This document shows positions 9,329 to 18,808 of a stretch of DNA of 64,000 bases, piece after piece. The DNA is from Burkholderia mayonis (GTDB lineage Bacteria > Pseudomonadota > Gammaproteobacteria > Burkholderiales > Burkholderiaceae), in NCBI RefSeq assembly GCF_001523745.2, contig NZ_CP013386.1, positions 2,790,001 to 2,854,000 of the forward strand, written 5' to 3'. The first letter of the stretch is position 1, and every line of letters starts with the position of its first letter. A program made the position numbers and the translations under genes. The notes beneath the pieces are model-generated. The model saw nothing but the letters and a program-made list of their open reading frames with translations. It was not told the origin of the DNA and did not search any database.

Positions 9329-9787
9329 ATGGCAAACGTCTACGACAAACTGAAGGATCTCGGCATCGACCTGCCGGTCGCGGGTGCGCCCGCCGCCGCC
9401 TACGTGATGAGCGCGCAAAGCGGCAACACCGTCTATCTGTCGGGCCACATCGCGAAGAAGGACGGCAAGGTGTGGGCCGGCAAGCTCGGCCACGACGTCA
9501 CGACCGAAGAAGGCAAGGCGGCGGCGCGCGCGGTTGCGATCGACCTGCTCGCGACGCTGCATGCGCACACGGGCGACCTGAACAAGATCGAGCGCATCGT
9601 CAAGGTGATGAGCCTCGTCAACTCGACGCTCGAGTTCACCGAGCAGCACATCGTGACGAACGGCGCGTCGGAACTGATCGCCGCCGTGTTCGGCGATGCG
9701 GGCAAGCACGCGCGCTCGGCGTTCGGCGTCGCGCAGATCCCGCTCGGCGCGTGCGTCGAGATCGAACTGATCGCCGAAGTCGCGTAA
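9329..9787 (+). CDS. RidA family reactive imine/enamine deaminase
   Basis: The 152-residue protein has the YjgF/YER057c/UK114 fold with Tyr-Leu-Ser-Gly-His-Ile-Ala, Ile-Glu-Arg-Ile-Val-Lys-Val-Met-Ser-Leu-Val-Asn and a C-terminal Gly-Val-Ala-Gln-Ile-Pro-Leu-Gly-Ala-Cys-Val-Glu-Ile-Glu. It is longer than classical RidA (about 128 residues), and the Arg that positions the substrate in archetypal RidA is replaced in this motif (Gly-Ala-Cys-Val-Glu). It may therefore belong to one of the Rid subfamilies without standard deaminase activity. A GAGGAGAG ribosome-binding site precedes the ATG. It sits between the aminotransferase and PhzF genes. Confidence 0.88.
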   Translation: MANVYDKLKDLGIDLPVAGAPAAAYVMSAQSGNTVYLSGHIAKKDGKVWAGKLGHDVTTEEGKAAARAVAIDLLATLHAHTGDLNKIERIVKVMSLVNSTLEFTEQHIVTNGASELIAAVFGDAGKHARSAFGVAQIPLGACVEIELIAEVA

Positions 9788-9791
9788 CGCG

Positions 9792-10688
9792 ATGCCGGCC
9801 GCTCCGGGCGCCGTGGAAACGGTACGCTTCAAGCAGGTCGACGTGTTCACGTCGGTGCCGTTCAAGGGCAATCCGCTCGCCGTCGTATTCGATGCGGATG
9901 CGCTCTGCGACGCCGACATGCGCATGATCGCGCGCTGGACCAACCTGTCCGAGACCGCGTTTCTCGTCGCGCCGACCGATCCCGCCGCGGACTACCGCGT
10001 GCGAATCTTCACGCCGGGCGGCGAACTGCCGTTCGCGGGCCACCCGACGCTCGGCGCCGCGCACGCGTTTCTCGACGCGGGCGCGCAGCCGAAGACGCCC
10101 GGGCGGCTCGTCCAGCAATGCGGCGCGGGGCTCGTCGAGCTCGCCAAGCACGGCGGCGGCTGGGCATTCGCCGCGCCGCCCGCGCGCGTGACGCCGCTGC
10201 CCGAGCGCGACTGGCCGGCGCTCGCGGCCGCGCTACGCACCGGCGCGATCGATTTCGACATGCCGCCGCAAGCGGTCGACAACGGCGCGCCGTGGCTCGT
10301 CGTGCGGCTCGCGTCGGCCGCCGACTGCCTCGCGCTCGCGCCGGACCATGCGGCGCTCGCGCCGATCGTCGTCGCGCTCGGCGCGGACGGCCTCGCCGCC
10401 TACGCGCCGCACCCGGCGGGCGGCCCGGCGACGTTCGAAGTACGCTGCCTGATGACGGGCGACGCGTTCGGCGTGGGCGAAGACCCCGTGACCGGCAGCG
10501 CGAACGCGGCAATCGCGGGCCTCCTCGCGCAAGCCGGGCGCCGCCCGGGGCGCAGCTACACCGCGCGCCAGGGCACGGCGCTCGGCCGCGACGGCCGCGT
10601 CGCGGTCGATTACGACGACGCCGCCGGCAAGATCTGGATCGGCGGCGGCGCCGTCACGCTCGTCGACGGCAGCATCCGGCTGCGCTGA
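9792..10688 (+). CDS. PhzF family isomerase-like protein
   Basis: The 298-residue protein has the PhzF/DapF-like double hot-dog fold. Visible motifs are Val-Phe-Thr-Ser-Val-Pro-Phe-Lys-Gly-Asn-Pro-Leu-Ala-Val-Val near the start, Asn-Leu-Ser-Glu-Thr-Ala-Phe (putative catalytic Glu near residue 53), Pro-Phe-Ala-Gly-His-Pro-Thr-Leu-Gly, and Gly-Glu-Asp-Pro-Val-Thr-Gly-Ser-Ala near the C-terminus. Founding members isomerise a phenazine precursor, but no phenazine genes are near, so the substrate is unknown. It starts 4 nt after the ridA-type gene stop and is probably co-transcribed with it. Confidence 0.9.
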   Translation: MPAAPGAVETVRFKQVDVFTSVPFKGNPLAVVFDADALCDADMRMIARWTNLSETAFLVAPTDPAADYRVRIFTPGGELPFAGHPTLGAAHAFLDAGAQPKTPGRLVQQCGAGLVELAKHGGGWAFAAPPARVTPLPERDWPALAAALRTGAIDFDMPPQAVDNGAPWLVVRLASAADCLALAPDHAALAPIVVALGADGLAAYAPHPAGGPATFEVRCLMTGDAFGVGEDPVTGSANAAIAGLLAQAGRRPGRSYTARQGTALGRDGRVAVDYDDAAGKIWIGGGAVTLVDGSIRLR

Positions 10689-10883
10689 GCCGCGTTTTCG
10701 CCCGGCCGCGCGGGCCGCGCGCGGGACCGGTCCCCTCCTTGCCCGGTTAGCGATATCCTGATCACGCTAAATTAAAGACTGACCATTCAGTAATATCGGG
10801 CCTCGTCTATTGTCTTCTTTATCGGCCCGTTTACTCGGTTATCCTGTTGGATCGCCCATGCGCGCAAGGACACTTTTCGTCCG

Positions 10884-13244
10884 ATGAGTTCGTCTCGGTC
10901 ACATGCCGCCCGCGCCGCGCGGTCGGTACGCGCGACACGCAGGTCGCGCCGCCGCCGCGCGCTGTTCGCGATTCCGCTCCTCGGCACGCTCGCGCTCGCG
11001 CTGCTTTGGGTGGCGATCATCGCGCGCCTGTCCGTCGAGAAGGACAGCGCGTACCGCGAGGCCGTCGCGTCGGCCGCGATCCTGTCGACGGCGCTCGAGC
11101 AGCACACGGTCAAGGCGATCCACCAGGTCGACCAGATCACCCGCTTCGTCAAGTACGAGTTCGAGAAGTCGCCCGCGCATTTCAACCTCGCGAGCACCGT
11201 CGAAAAAGGCGTCGTGCCGAGCGACACGCTGATCCAGGTGTCGCTCCTCGACTCGCGCGGCCGCCTCTTCGCGAACACGGCCGACCCGCATCCGAAGCCG
11301 ATCGACCTGTCCGACCGCGAGCACTTCAAAGTGCACTTGCAGCACAACGGCGACGAGCTCTACATCAGCAAGCCGGTGCTCGGCCGCGTGTCCCGCCACT
11401 GGACGCTGCAGATGACGCGACGCCTGAACCATCCGGACGGCTCGTTCGCCGGGGTCGTCGTCGTGTCCGAGGATCCGACCTACTTCACGAACGACTTCTA
11501 CAACAACGCGACGCTCGGCAAGGACGGCGTGATCGCCGTGATCTCGGACACGGGCGCCGTGCTCGCGCGCAGCACCGGCTCCGCGCAGAAAACGCCCGGC
11601 GCGTTCTCGGCATCGGGCGTGTATCCGGTATCGGAGCGCGCATCGGGCACCTACGTCGATCCGATCGACGGCATCGTGCGCATCGTGTCGTACCGCCATC
11701 TCGACGGCTATCCGCTCGGCGTGATGATCGGCCTGTCGCAGGCGGACGAGCTCGCCGACTACCACCACACGCGCAACGTCTACCTGCTGATGACGAGCTT
11801 CATCACGCTCGCGATGCTCGCGTTCTTCGGCGTCGCGACGGGCCTGATCGGCAAGCTGCTCGGCCGCGAGCGCGAGATGACGCAGCTCGCCGAATACGAC
11901 CTGCTGACGGGCCTCGCGAACCGCTACGCGACGCTGCGCAGCCTGCGCAACGACGTCGCGCTGCCGTCGAACCTGTCGCGGCTCGCGATCCTCTTCATTG
12001 ATCTCGACAACTTCAAGACCGTCAACGACACGCTCGGCCACAACGCGGGCGACATCGTGCTGCAGATGACGGCCGCGCGCCTGTCCGACGCGGTGATAAA
12101 CGAAGGCGCGCTGGCGCGGATCGGCGGCGACGAGTTCGTCGTCGTGGTGAAGGGCGACGATGTCGAGCGGCACGCCGAGCGCCTCGCGGAGGCGATCGTC
12201 CGGATGTTCGCCGAGCCGTTCGACGTGCGCGGCAGCTCGTTCGTGCTCCACGCGAGCATCGGCATCGCACTGCATTCGGTCGAGAACGAAAGCGAGATCG
12301 ACCTCCTGAAGAAGGCCGACCTCGCGATGTACAGCGCGAAGGACGCCGGCAAGAACTGCTATCAGTTCTACGCGCCGCACCTGTCGCATCGCGCGGATCA
12401 TCTGATGCGCTGGGAGCAGCAATTGCGCGTCGCGCTGTCGGACGGGCAACTCTTCCTCGCCTACCAGCCGAAGATCGACCTCACGTACCGCTGCATCACC
12501 GGCTTCGAGGCGCTCGTGCGCTGGGATCATCCGGAGCACGGCGTGATCTCCGCGAACGAATTCATTTCGATTGCCGAATCGACGGGACTCATCGTTCCGA
12601 TCGGCGACTTCGTGATCCGCACCGCGTGCGAGCAGCTCGCGCGCTGGCGCAGCGAAGGCCACGACAAGCTCACGCTCGCCGTCAACATTTCGCCCGTGCA
12701 GTTCTGGCGCGGCGACCTGATCGACACGATCTCGCGCGCGCTCGTCGAGACCGGGATCGAGGCGCGCCGCCTCGAGCTCGAGATCACCGAGACCGCGATG
12801 ATGGAATACCCTGAGCTCGTGTCGGAAAAGATCGTCTCGCTGAAGAAGCTCGGCATCCGCGTCGCGCTCGACGATTTCGGCACCGGCTATTCATCGCTGT
12901 CGTACCTGCACCGCTTCTCGGTCGACACGCTGAAGGTCGACCGCTCGTTCATCCAGGCGATCCCGGCCGACCGCAGCGTCTGCGTGATGGTGTCGTCGAT
13001 CGTGCACCTCGCGCGTTCGCTCGGGCTCACGGTCGTCGTCGAAGGAACGGAGACAGAAGAGCAGATCGCGTGGCTCACCGCGCTCGGCCGGATCGAGGCG
13101 CAAGGCTTCCTGTTCTCGCGGCCCGTGCCCGCCGACGGCATTCCGGCCCTTCTCGCGCGCTTCGGCGTCTGCGGCGGCGACGGCGCGCACGCGGCCCGCC
13201 GCGACACCGCCAGTACGACTAAACAATCGTTCGACAGCGACTAA
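10884..13244 (+). CDS. Membrane sensor with dCache-like domain, GGDEF and EAL domains
   Basis: The 786-residue inner-membrane protein has an Arg-rich N-terminus, a membrane helix (about 27-48), a periplasmic dCache-like domain (about 60-285), a second helix (about 295-318), a GGDEF domain with intact Gly-Gly-Asp-Glu-Phe at about 414, and an EAL domain with Glu-Ala-Leu at about 542. EAL motifs for metal binding and catalysis are present: Asn-Ile-Ser-Pro, Glu-Ile-Thr-Glu, Asp-Asp-Phe-Gly-Thr-Gly and Lys-Val-Asp. The inhibitory RxxD site expected before GGDEF is not there (Asn-Glu-Gly-Ala occupies it). Both cyclic-di-GMP synthesis and hydrolysis look possible. Confidence 0.93.
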   Translation: MSSSRSHAARAARSVRATRRSRRRRALFAIPLLGTLALALLWVAIIARLSVEKDSAYREAVASAAILSTALEQHTVKAIHQVDQITRFVKYEFEKSPAHFNLASTVEKGVVPSDTLIQVSLLDSRGRLFANTADPHPKPIDLSDREHFKVHLQHNGDELYISKPVLGRVSRHWTLQMTRRLNHPDGSFAGVVVVSEDPTYFTNDFYNNATLGKDGVIAVISDTGAVLARSTGSAQKTPGAFSASGVYPVSERASGTYVDPIDGIVRIVSYRHLDGYPLGVMIGLSQADELADYHHTRNVYLLMTSFITLAMLAFFGVATGLIGKLLGREREMTQLAEYDLLTGLANRYATLRSLRNDVALPSNLSRLAILFIDLDNFKTVNDTLGHNAGDIVLQMTAARLSDAVINEGALARIGGDEFVVVVKGDDVERHAERLAEAIVRMFAEPFDVRGSSFVLHASIGIALHSVENESEIDLLKKADLAMYSAKDAGKNCYQFYAPHLSHRADHLMRWEQQLRVALSDGQLFLAYQPKIDLTYRCITGFEALVRWDHPEHGVISANEFISIAESTGLIVPIGDFVIRTACEQLARWRSEGHDKLTLAVNISPVQFWRGDLIDTISRALVETGIEARRLELEITETAMMEYPELVSEKIVSLKKLGIRVALDDFGTGYSSLSYLHRFSVDTLKVDRSFIQAIPADRSVCVMVSSIVHLARSLGLTVVVEGTETEEQIAWLTALGRIEAQGFLFSRPVPADGIPALLARFGVCGGDGAHAARRDTASTTKQSFDSD

Positions 13245-13397
13245 ACAGCGCACCCCCGTCCGCGCCGCGGCCTCCGGCGGCAGTCACGCGGTGCGTACTC
13301 GTTTTTGCTCATACAAGAAATGCGTCGGCGGGTGCACAATGAAACGTGCGACGCACATGTGGCCGCGGTGCGTCCAAGACCGCACCTGGACACCATC

Positions 13398-14606
13398 ATG
13401 ACAATCACAAGCGTGGATGCCGCGTTTTGCGGCGAACGAGAATCGCTGTGGGCGTTGTTCAAGACCGTGGCAGGCATATCCGCCGTGTCGTGGGGCGGTC
13501 TTGCGATGATGGCGCAACTCGAGCGGCATTACGTCGACCACGAGCGGCGCATCGATCCGCTGTCGTTCGCCGATCTCATCGCGCTCGCGTGGATGATGCC
13601 CGGCCCCGTCGGCTGCAACGTCGCGGTTCAGGTCGGCCACGCGCTGCGCGGCCGCACCGGCGCATGGATCGCCGGCACGGCGAGCGTGCTGCCGTTCTTC
13701 GGCGCGATGACGCTCTTCGCGATCTTTTATCAGACGCCGCTCGTACGCTCGCTCGCGTCGCCCGTGCTGCTGCATCATTTCGGGATGGTGCTCGCCGCGC
13801 TGATCGGGCTCACATGGTTCAGGCAAGTTCGCGCGCTCGTGCACGCGCCGCTGGAACGCGCGGTCGCCGCGCTCGCGACGGTGCTGCTCGCGCTCGCGCA
13901 CAGCCCGGCTGCGTTCGTCGCGATCCTCTTCGCCGCGTTCGCGGCCGGCTGGCTTTCGAGCGGGCGACGGCGCAACGAAGCGCTGCGGCTCACGCTGCCC
14001 GCGCGGGAATGGCGGCTGCTCGTATCGTTGGCGATCCCGATCACGCTGTTCGCGCTGCCTCTGCCGATCGAATACGAATCGCCACTGCTCTGGCCGCGCC
14101 TCGCGGGCGCCGGCATGACGCTTTTCGGCGGTGGCTTCTCCGCGCTGCCCGTGCTGAAGTCGCTATTCGTCACGCGCGCGACGGGCATCACCGAGCAGGA
14201 CTTCATGCTCGCGTTCACGCTGTCGCCCGTATCGCCCGGGCCGCTCCTGAACGTCGTGCCGTTTCTCGGCTATCTCGAGGACGGCTGGCGCGGCGCGCTG
14301 CTGTCGACCGTTGCGCTGTTCGTGCCGTCCGGCTGCCTCGTCATATTCGCGCGGCGGCACGTCGAGCGTCTGAAGCTCCATCCGCGCTTCGCGGGCGGCA
14401 TGCGCGTGCTGCGCGCGGCGACCACCGCGTTCCTCGCGATCGCAGCCGTGCGCCTCGTCGCGAAGACGCCCGTCGAGCCGGTGTACTGGGCAACAGGCGT
14501 GATCGCGTGGCTGTGCCTCGCGCGATTCAAGGTGCCCGTCTATGCGATATACGGCGCGGTCGCGGCGGCATGCGGCGGCTGGTTGATCCTAGCCGCGCAT
14601 GGGTGA
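13398..14606 (+). CDS. chrA: Chromate transporter ChrA family
   Basis: The 402-residue membrane protein has two homologous CHR halves. Each has a Gly-Gly-rich motif (Ser-Trp-Gly-Gly-Leu-Ala about residue 32; Phe-Gly-Gly-Gly-Phe-Ser about 238) followed by a Pro-Gly-Pro turn (Met-Met-Pro-Gly-Pro-Val-Gly-Cys-Asn; Val-Ser-Pro-Gly-Pro-Leu-Leu-Asn). ChrA family members export chromate; some have other anion roles. The start at 13398 gives the standard N-terminus; the frame is open further upstream to 13305 but the extra residues look non-coding. No chrB regulator is adjacent. Confidence 0.88.
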   Translation: MTITSVDAAFCGERESLWALFKTVAGISAVSWGGLAMMAQLERHYVDHERRIDPLSFADLIALAWMMPGPVGCNVAVQVGHALRGRTGAWIAGTASVLPFFGAMTLFAIFYQTPLVRSLASPVLLHHFGMVLAALIGLTWFRQVRALVHAPLERAVAALATVLLALAHSPAAFVAILFAAFAAGWLSSGRRRNEALRLTLPAREWRLLVSLAIPITLFALPLPIEYESPLLWPRLAGAGMTLFGGGFSALPVLKSLFVTRATGITEQDFMLAFTLSPVSPGPLLNVVPFLGYLEDGWRGALLSTVALFVPSGCLVIFARRHVERLKLHPRFAGGMRVLRAATTAFLAIAAVRLVAKTPVEPVYWATGVIAWLCLARFKVPVYAIYGAVAAACGGWLILAAHG

Positions 14607-14772
14607 GCGCCGTCTGCGCTAGGTTGTATCGTTTCGTTGTTGCATTTCGTTGTTGCATCTCGCCCCGCTCTCCGCTCTCCGCTCGCCGTTCCCTCGCAGC
14701 TCATTCCATTGCTTCGTTACTTTTCGCGCTGCCCCGCGCGTACCGCTTGCCGCGCGTATCCACACCGCCGCG

Positions 14773-15798
14773 TCAGCCGCGCGCCGCGCCGAATCCGCCG
14801 AAGAACGCCTGCGCATTCGCTTCGAGACTCTCGATGTGATAGCCGCCCTCCTGCACGATGACGGTCGGCAGCCGCATCCCGCCGATCAGGTTTCCTAACT
14901 TGCCGAAACCCTCCGTCGTCACCGCGACCTGCGACTGCGGATCGTCGCGATAGATGTCGAAGCCGAGCGACAGCACGAGCGCATCCGGCGCGAAGCGCCG
15001 CAACTCGCGCAGCGCGTCGTCGACGCGCTCGAAGAACACCGCTTCGCTCGATCCGTGCGGCATCGGCAGATTCACGTTGTAGCCGTAGCCGTCGCCCGCG
15101 CCGCGCTCGTCGTCGAAGCCCGCGACGGCCGGATAGTAGTTCGTCGGATCGCCGTGGATCGACACGTAGAGCACGTCGCGCCGCGCGTAGAAGATCTCCT
15201 GGATGCCCTGGCCGTGGTGCATGTCGGTGTCGAGGATCGCGACGCGCGCATGGCGTGCGCGCAACGCCTGCGCGGCGATCGCCGCGTTGTTCAGGTAGCA
15301 GAAGCCGCCCGCCGCGTCGACGCGCGCATGGTGGCCGGGCGGCCGGCACAGCGCGTACGCTTCGCGCGCGCCGTCCCGCACCGCCGCCGCCGCCGCGAGC
15401 GCGCTCTGCGCGGACCAGTACGCGGCGCGCCACGTGTCGGCGCCGACCGGGCAGCTACCGTCCGCGAGATAGCGGCCCGCCTGCGCGAGCACGCCGCGCA
15501 GCGCGTTCGGCTCGCGCACGAAGATGTTCGACATCACTTCGTCGCCCCAATCCTCGGGCATCTTCTTCCATTCGCGATGCGCGGTTTCGAGAAAGCGCAG
15601 GTAGCCCACGTCGTGCACGGCCGCGATCGGCGCGATGCCGAAGTCGACCGGCTCGCGCACCGCGAAGCCCATCGCAAGGGCCGCCGCGGCGAGCCGCACC
15701 GCGCGATCGGGCACCTCCTGCGGCGTGCGCATCCGGCCGCGCGAATAGTACGTGCGCGGATGATGCAGCGATTGGTCGGGGTGGAAGTAAGTGAGCAT
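14773..15798 (-). CDS. Acetylpolyamine amidohydrolase-like deacetylase (HDAC superfamily)
   Basis: The 341-residue zinc hydrolase has the class II HDAC/APAH motifs Arg-Pro-Pro-Gly-His-His-Ala and Ala-Ile-Leu-Asp-Thr-Asp-Met-His-His-Gly-Gln-Gly, the latter carrying zinc ligands. Near the C-terminus are Ser-Leu-Gly-Phe-Asp-Ile-Tyr and Gln-Glu-Gly-Gly-Tyr. The sequence as a whole resembles acetylpolyamine amidohydrolases, which deacetylate N-acetyl polyamines such as acetylputrescine in the cytoplasm. The neighbouring M20 amidohydrolase and MFS transporter on the same strand would fit a nitrogen-compound catabolic group. A second HDAC-type gene lies at 58.7 kb. Confidence 0.88.
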   Translation of the reverse strand: MLTYFHPDQSLHHPRTYYSRGRMRTPQEVPDRAVRLAAAALAMGFAVREPVDFGIAPIAAVHDVGYLRFLETAHREWKKMPEDWGDEVMSNIFVREPNALRGVLAQAGRYLADGSCPVGADTWRAAYWSAQSALAAAAAVRDGAREAYALCRPPGHHARVDAAGGFCYLNNAAIAAQALRARHARVAILDTDMHHGQGIQEIFYARRDVLYVSIHGDPTNYYPAVAGFDDERGAGDGYGYNVNLPMPHGSSEAVFFERVDDALRELRRFAPDALVLSLGFDIYRDDPQSQVAVTTEGFGKLGNLIGGMRLPTVIVQEGGYHIESLEANAQAFFGGFGAARG

Positions 15799-16025
15799 CT
15801 TGCGTTCCTCGGTTTGGTCGGGCGGGCAGTGCGGCGCCCGTTATCGGTTATCGGATTGCAGGGGCGGTAGTGCTCGTTCGGCGTTCGGCGTTCAATGTCC
15901 GAATGCGCTTCGATTCGGCAATCGTCGAATCGGCATCGATCGAATCGATGTCCATCGACAGCCGACGATCGTTTCGATGTGCGCCCGTTCGACGTCTCGC
16001 GCTTCGTCGCTCGACGATCCAGCGC

Positions 16026-17285
16026 TCATCGATCCGCCACGCCCGCGCGATCGAGCACCGCGCCGAGCAGCACGTTCGCGCCGCGCGTCGCGTCGTCGGG
16101 CAGCACATCCTCGGCTTCGTTGTGCGACAACCCGCCGACGCACGGAATGAACACCATCGCGCTCGGGCAGTGCTTCGCGAGATGGATCGCGTCGTGCCCG
16201 GCGCCGCTCGCGATCCGTTCGTGCCGATAGCCGAAGCGCTCGGCCGCGGCCTCGACGCTCGCGACGCAAGCCGCATCGAACGGCGTCGCGGGGCTTGTCC
16301 AGTGCGTCGACGCGTCGATGCGCAAGCCGCGCTGCGCAGCGATGCGCGCGCAGACATCGGCCGCCGCGCGCGCCATCTCGTCGAGTGTCGCGTCGTCCGG
16401 ATGGCGCAAGTCGAGCGTGAACACGACCGCGCCCGCGATCGTGTTGCGCGACGCATTCGGAATCCCGACGCAGCCGATCGTCGCGAGCCCGTGTGGCGCG
16501 AAGTCCGCGAGCATCCGTTCGATTCCGTCCGCGATCTGCGCGAAGCCGAACAGCGCGTCGCGACGATGCGCGATCGGCGTCGTTCCCGCATGCGCGGGCT
16601 GGCCCGCGATCGTCACGTCGAGCCAGCGGATTGCCTGCCCGCCCGTCACGACGCCGATCTCGGCGCCGTTCGCCTCGAGCACCGGCCCCTGCTCGATATG
16701 CGCTTCGAAGTACGCATCGATCGCCGGCCGCGCCGCCTGCCGCGCGCCGCGATAACCGATCCGATCGAGCGCGTCGGCAAGCGTCGCCTGCGCGGCGTCG
16801 CGCACGGCGAGTGCATCGGCTAGCGGCATCACGCCCGCGGCCACCGCCGAACCGAGCATCGCAGGCGCAAAGCGCGCGCCCTCCTCGTTGGTCCACGACA
16901 CGATCTCGATCGGCTTGCGCGTGACGATCGCCGCATCGTTCAAGCTGCGCACGACCTCGAGCGCGGCGAGCACGCCGTAGGCGCCGTCGAAGCGCCCGCC
17001 TTCCGGCTGCGTGTCGAGATGGCTGCCGATCAGGACGGGCGGCGCCCCGGCGTTCGCGCCCGCGCGGCGTGCGAACAGATTGCCGATCTCGTCGACGCCG
17101 ACCGCGAGCCCTGCGTCGCGACACCAACGCGCGAACAGATCGCGGCCGCGCCTGTCGTCGTCGGTCGCGGCGAGCCGCCGCACGCCGCCGTTCGCGGTCC
17201 CGCCGATCCGGGCCATCTCGGCGAGCGAACGCCACAGTCGCTCGCCGTTCACGGCGGGCGATCGCCGATCGAATGCGGACGTCAT
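16026..17285 (-). CDS. Zn-dependent M20/M28 amidohydrolase (N-carbamoyl-L-amino acid hydrolase/allantoate amidohydrolase type)
   Basis: The 419-residue enzyme has the dinuclear metal motifs of the hydantoinase/carbamoylase group: Gly-Ser-His-Leu-Asp-Thr-Gln-Pro-x-Gly-Gly-x-Phe-Asp-Gly near residue 75, Trp-Thr-Asn-Glu-Glu-Gly (catalytic and metal-binding Glu pair) and His-Ile-Glu-Gln-Gly-Pro. Members hydrolyse N-carbamoyl amino acids, beta-ureidopropionate or allantoate. The ATG at 17285 directly follows the upstream MFS transporter stop (1 nt gap), so the two form an operon. The divergent LysR regulator probably controls both. Confidence 0.9.
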   Translation of the reverse strand: MTSAFDRRSPAVNGERLWRSLAEMARIGGTANGGVRRLAATDDDRRGRDLFARWCRDAGLAVGVDEIGNLFARRAGANAGAPPVLIGSHLDTQPEGGRFDGAYGVLAALEVVRSLNDAAIVTRKPIEIVSWTNEEGARFAPAMLGSAVAAGVMPLADALAVRDAAQATLADALDRIGYRGARQAARPAIDAYFEAHIEQGPVLEANGAEIGVVTGGQAIRWLDVTIAGQPAHAGTTPIAHRRDALFGFAQIADGIERMLADFAPHGLATIGCVGIPNASRNTIAGAVVFTLDLRHPDDATLDEMARAAADVCARIAAQRGLRIDASTHWTSPATPFDAACVASVEAAAERFGYRHERIASGAGHDAIHLAKHCPSAMVFIPCVGGLSHNEAEDVLPDDATRGANVLLGAVLDRAGVADR

Positions 17286-17286
17286 G

Positions 17287-18600
17287 TCAGCGCGCCTCCA
17301 ATACTTCGTTACCCGAAGCACCGCGGGCCGAGCGGCGCGCATCCAGCGCGACGATGCTCACGAGCGACAGCCCCGCAAGACACGTATAGAACAGCGCGAG
17401 CGGCAGCCACGCGCCCGCGTGGCGATGCGCGAGCCACGTGCCGACGAGCGGCGTGAGCCCGCCCGCGAGCGCGCCGCACACCTGGTAGGACAGCGAGATC
17501 GCCGAATAGCGGATGCGCGCCGGGAACACGCCGGACACGAAGCCCGCGATCACTGAATAGAAGCCCGCCATGCAGACGACCGCGAGCGCGATGCCGACGA
17601 CGATCGCGCCGGGCCGCCCGCTCGTCACGAGCATGAACATCGGATACGGCGACGCCATCGCCGCGACGGCCGCGAGCTTCAGGAAGCGCGCGCCGCCGAG
17701 CTTCTCGGCGAGCCACGCGGCGATGGGCTGCGCGACGAACTGGATGATCGCGACCGCGAACAGGCAATCGAGGATCGTCGAGCGCGAAATGCCGAGCTGC
17801 TGCGTCGTGTACGCGATCATGAACGTGTTCGTGAAGTACACGCCGGCGATGCCGATCGTGTTCGCGCCGATGCACAGCAGCACGAGGCCCGACGCCGAGC
17901 GGAACACGTCGGCGATCGGCAGCTTCGCGGTCGCGCGCGTCCGCTTGACCGCCTCGAACTCGGGCGATTCGTTGACGCCGAGCCGGATCACGATCCCGAC
18001 GATCAAAAGCACCGCGCTCGCGAGAAACGGCAGACGCCAGCCCCACGCGAGGAAATCGGCCTTGTCGAGCGACGTGACCGCGCGAAACGCGACGAGCGAC
18101 AGGATGAGCCCCGCCGGGCTGCCGAGCTGCGCGAACGACGCGAAGAACGTGCGCCGCCCGGGCGGCGCGTGCTCGCCCGCCATCAGCACCGCGCCGCCCC
18201 ACTCGCCGCCGACCGCGACGCCCTGCACGATCCGCAGCAGCACGAGCAGCACGGGCGCGAGCGTGCCGACGCGCTCGTAGCTCGGCAAGAGGCCGATGCA
18301 GACGGTCGCGACGCCCATCATCGCGAGCGTCGTCATCAGCGCCTTCTTGCGGCCGATCCGGTCGCCGAGATGGCCGAACACGATGCCGCCGAGCGGCCGC
18401 GCGAAAAAGCCGACCGCGAACGTGCCGAACGACGCCATCGTGCTGACGAACGGGTCGCCGGACGGAAAATATAGCTCGCCGAACACGAGCGCGGCGGCAG
18501 TCGCATAGATGTAGAAGTCGTACCACTCGATCATCGTGCCGACGAACGCGGCGCCAGCGGCGCGCACCGGCTGGCGCACGGACGGTTGGGGGGCAGTCAT
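17287..18600 (-). CDS. MFS transporter, metabolite:H+ symporter (MHS) type
   Basis: The 437-residue protein has twelve predicted membrane helices. Visible hallmarks of the MHS group are Ile-Glu-Trp-Tyr-Asp-Phe-Tyr-Ile-Tyr in the first helix, Gly-His-Leu-Gly-Asp-Arg-Ile-Gly-Arg-Lys-Lys-Ala in loop 2-3, and Arg-Ile-Val-Gln-Gly in helix 4. Such carriers import organic acids, betaines or related solutes with protons. The start at 18600 was chosen for the MHS-like N-terminus; the frame is open to 18729 but that part crosses the divergent promoter region. It is coupled to the amidohydrolase gene, likely supplying its substrate. Confidence 0.9.
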   Translation of the reverse strand: MTAPQPSVRQPVRAAGAAFVGTMIEWYDFYIYATAAALVFGELYFPSGDPFVSTMASFGTFAVGFFARPLGGIVFGHLGDRIGRKKALMTTLAMMGVATVCIGLLPSYERVGTLAPVLLVLLRIVQGVAVGGEWGGAVLMAGEHAPPGRRTFFASFAQLGSPAGLILSLVAFRAVTSLDKADFLAWGWRLPFLASAVLLIVGIVIRLGVNESPEFEAVKRTRATAKLPIADVFRSASGLVLLCIGANTIGIAGVYFTNTFMIAYTTQQLGISRSTILDCLFAVAIIQFVAQPIAAWLAEKLGGARFLKLAAVAAMASPYPMFMLVTSGRPGAIVVGIALAVVCMAGFYSVIAGFVSGVFPARIRYSAISLSYQVCGALAGGLTPLVGTWLAHRHAGAWLPLALFYTCLAGLSLVSIVALDARRSARGASGNEVLEAR

Positions 18601-18808
18601 CGCGGAATCTCCTCTCTGCTCACGCGCGGCGCCCGGCGATTCGGCGGGTGCGCGCTCGACATGCTGCGGGCCCGTCGCTTTGCGCCCGCGCCACGCGCAA
18701 GCGGCTGCGCGCAGCACGTTTATCGCCATCCATTAACTATTAGTCAAATTTCGGCTTATTATCTACGGCATTATTTTTACTAATGTCAGTCGCCGGAGAC
18801 TCGCCGCC
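18601..18808. promoter_or_regulatory. Divergent promoter region between MFS/amidohydrolase operon and LysR regulator
   Basis: This 208-nt gap separates two diverging genes. Its LysR-proximal part (18730-18785) is markedly AT-rich compared with the surroundings, with ATTAACTATTAGTC and TTATCTACGGCATTATTTTT. LysR-type regulators usually bind such shared regions. No exact T-N11-A box could be assigned with confidence. Confidence 0.5.
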
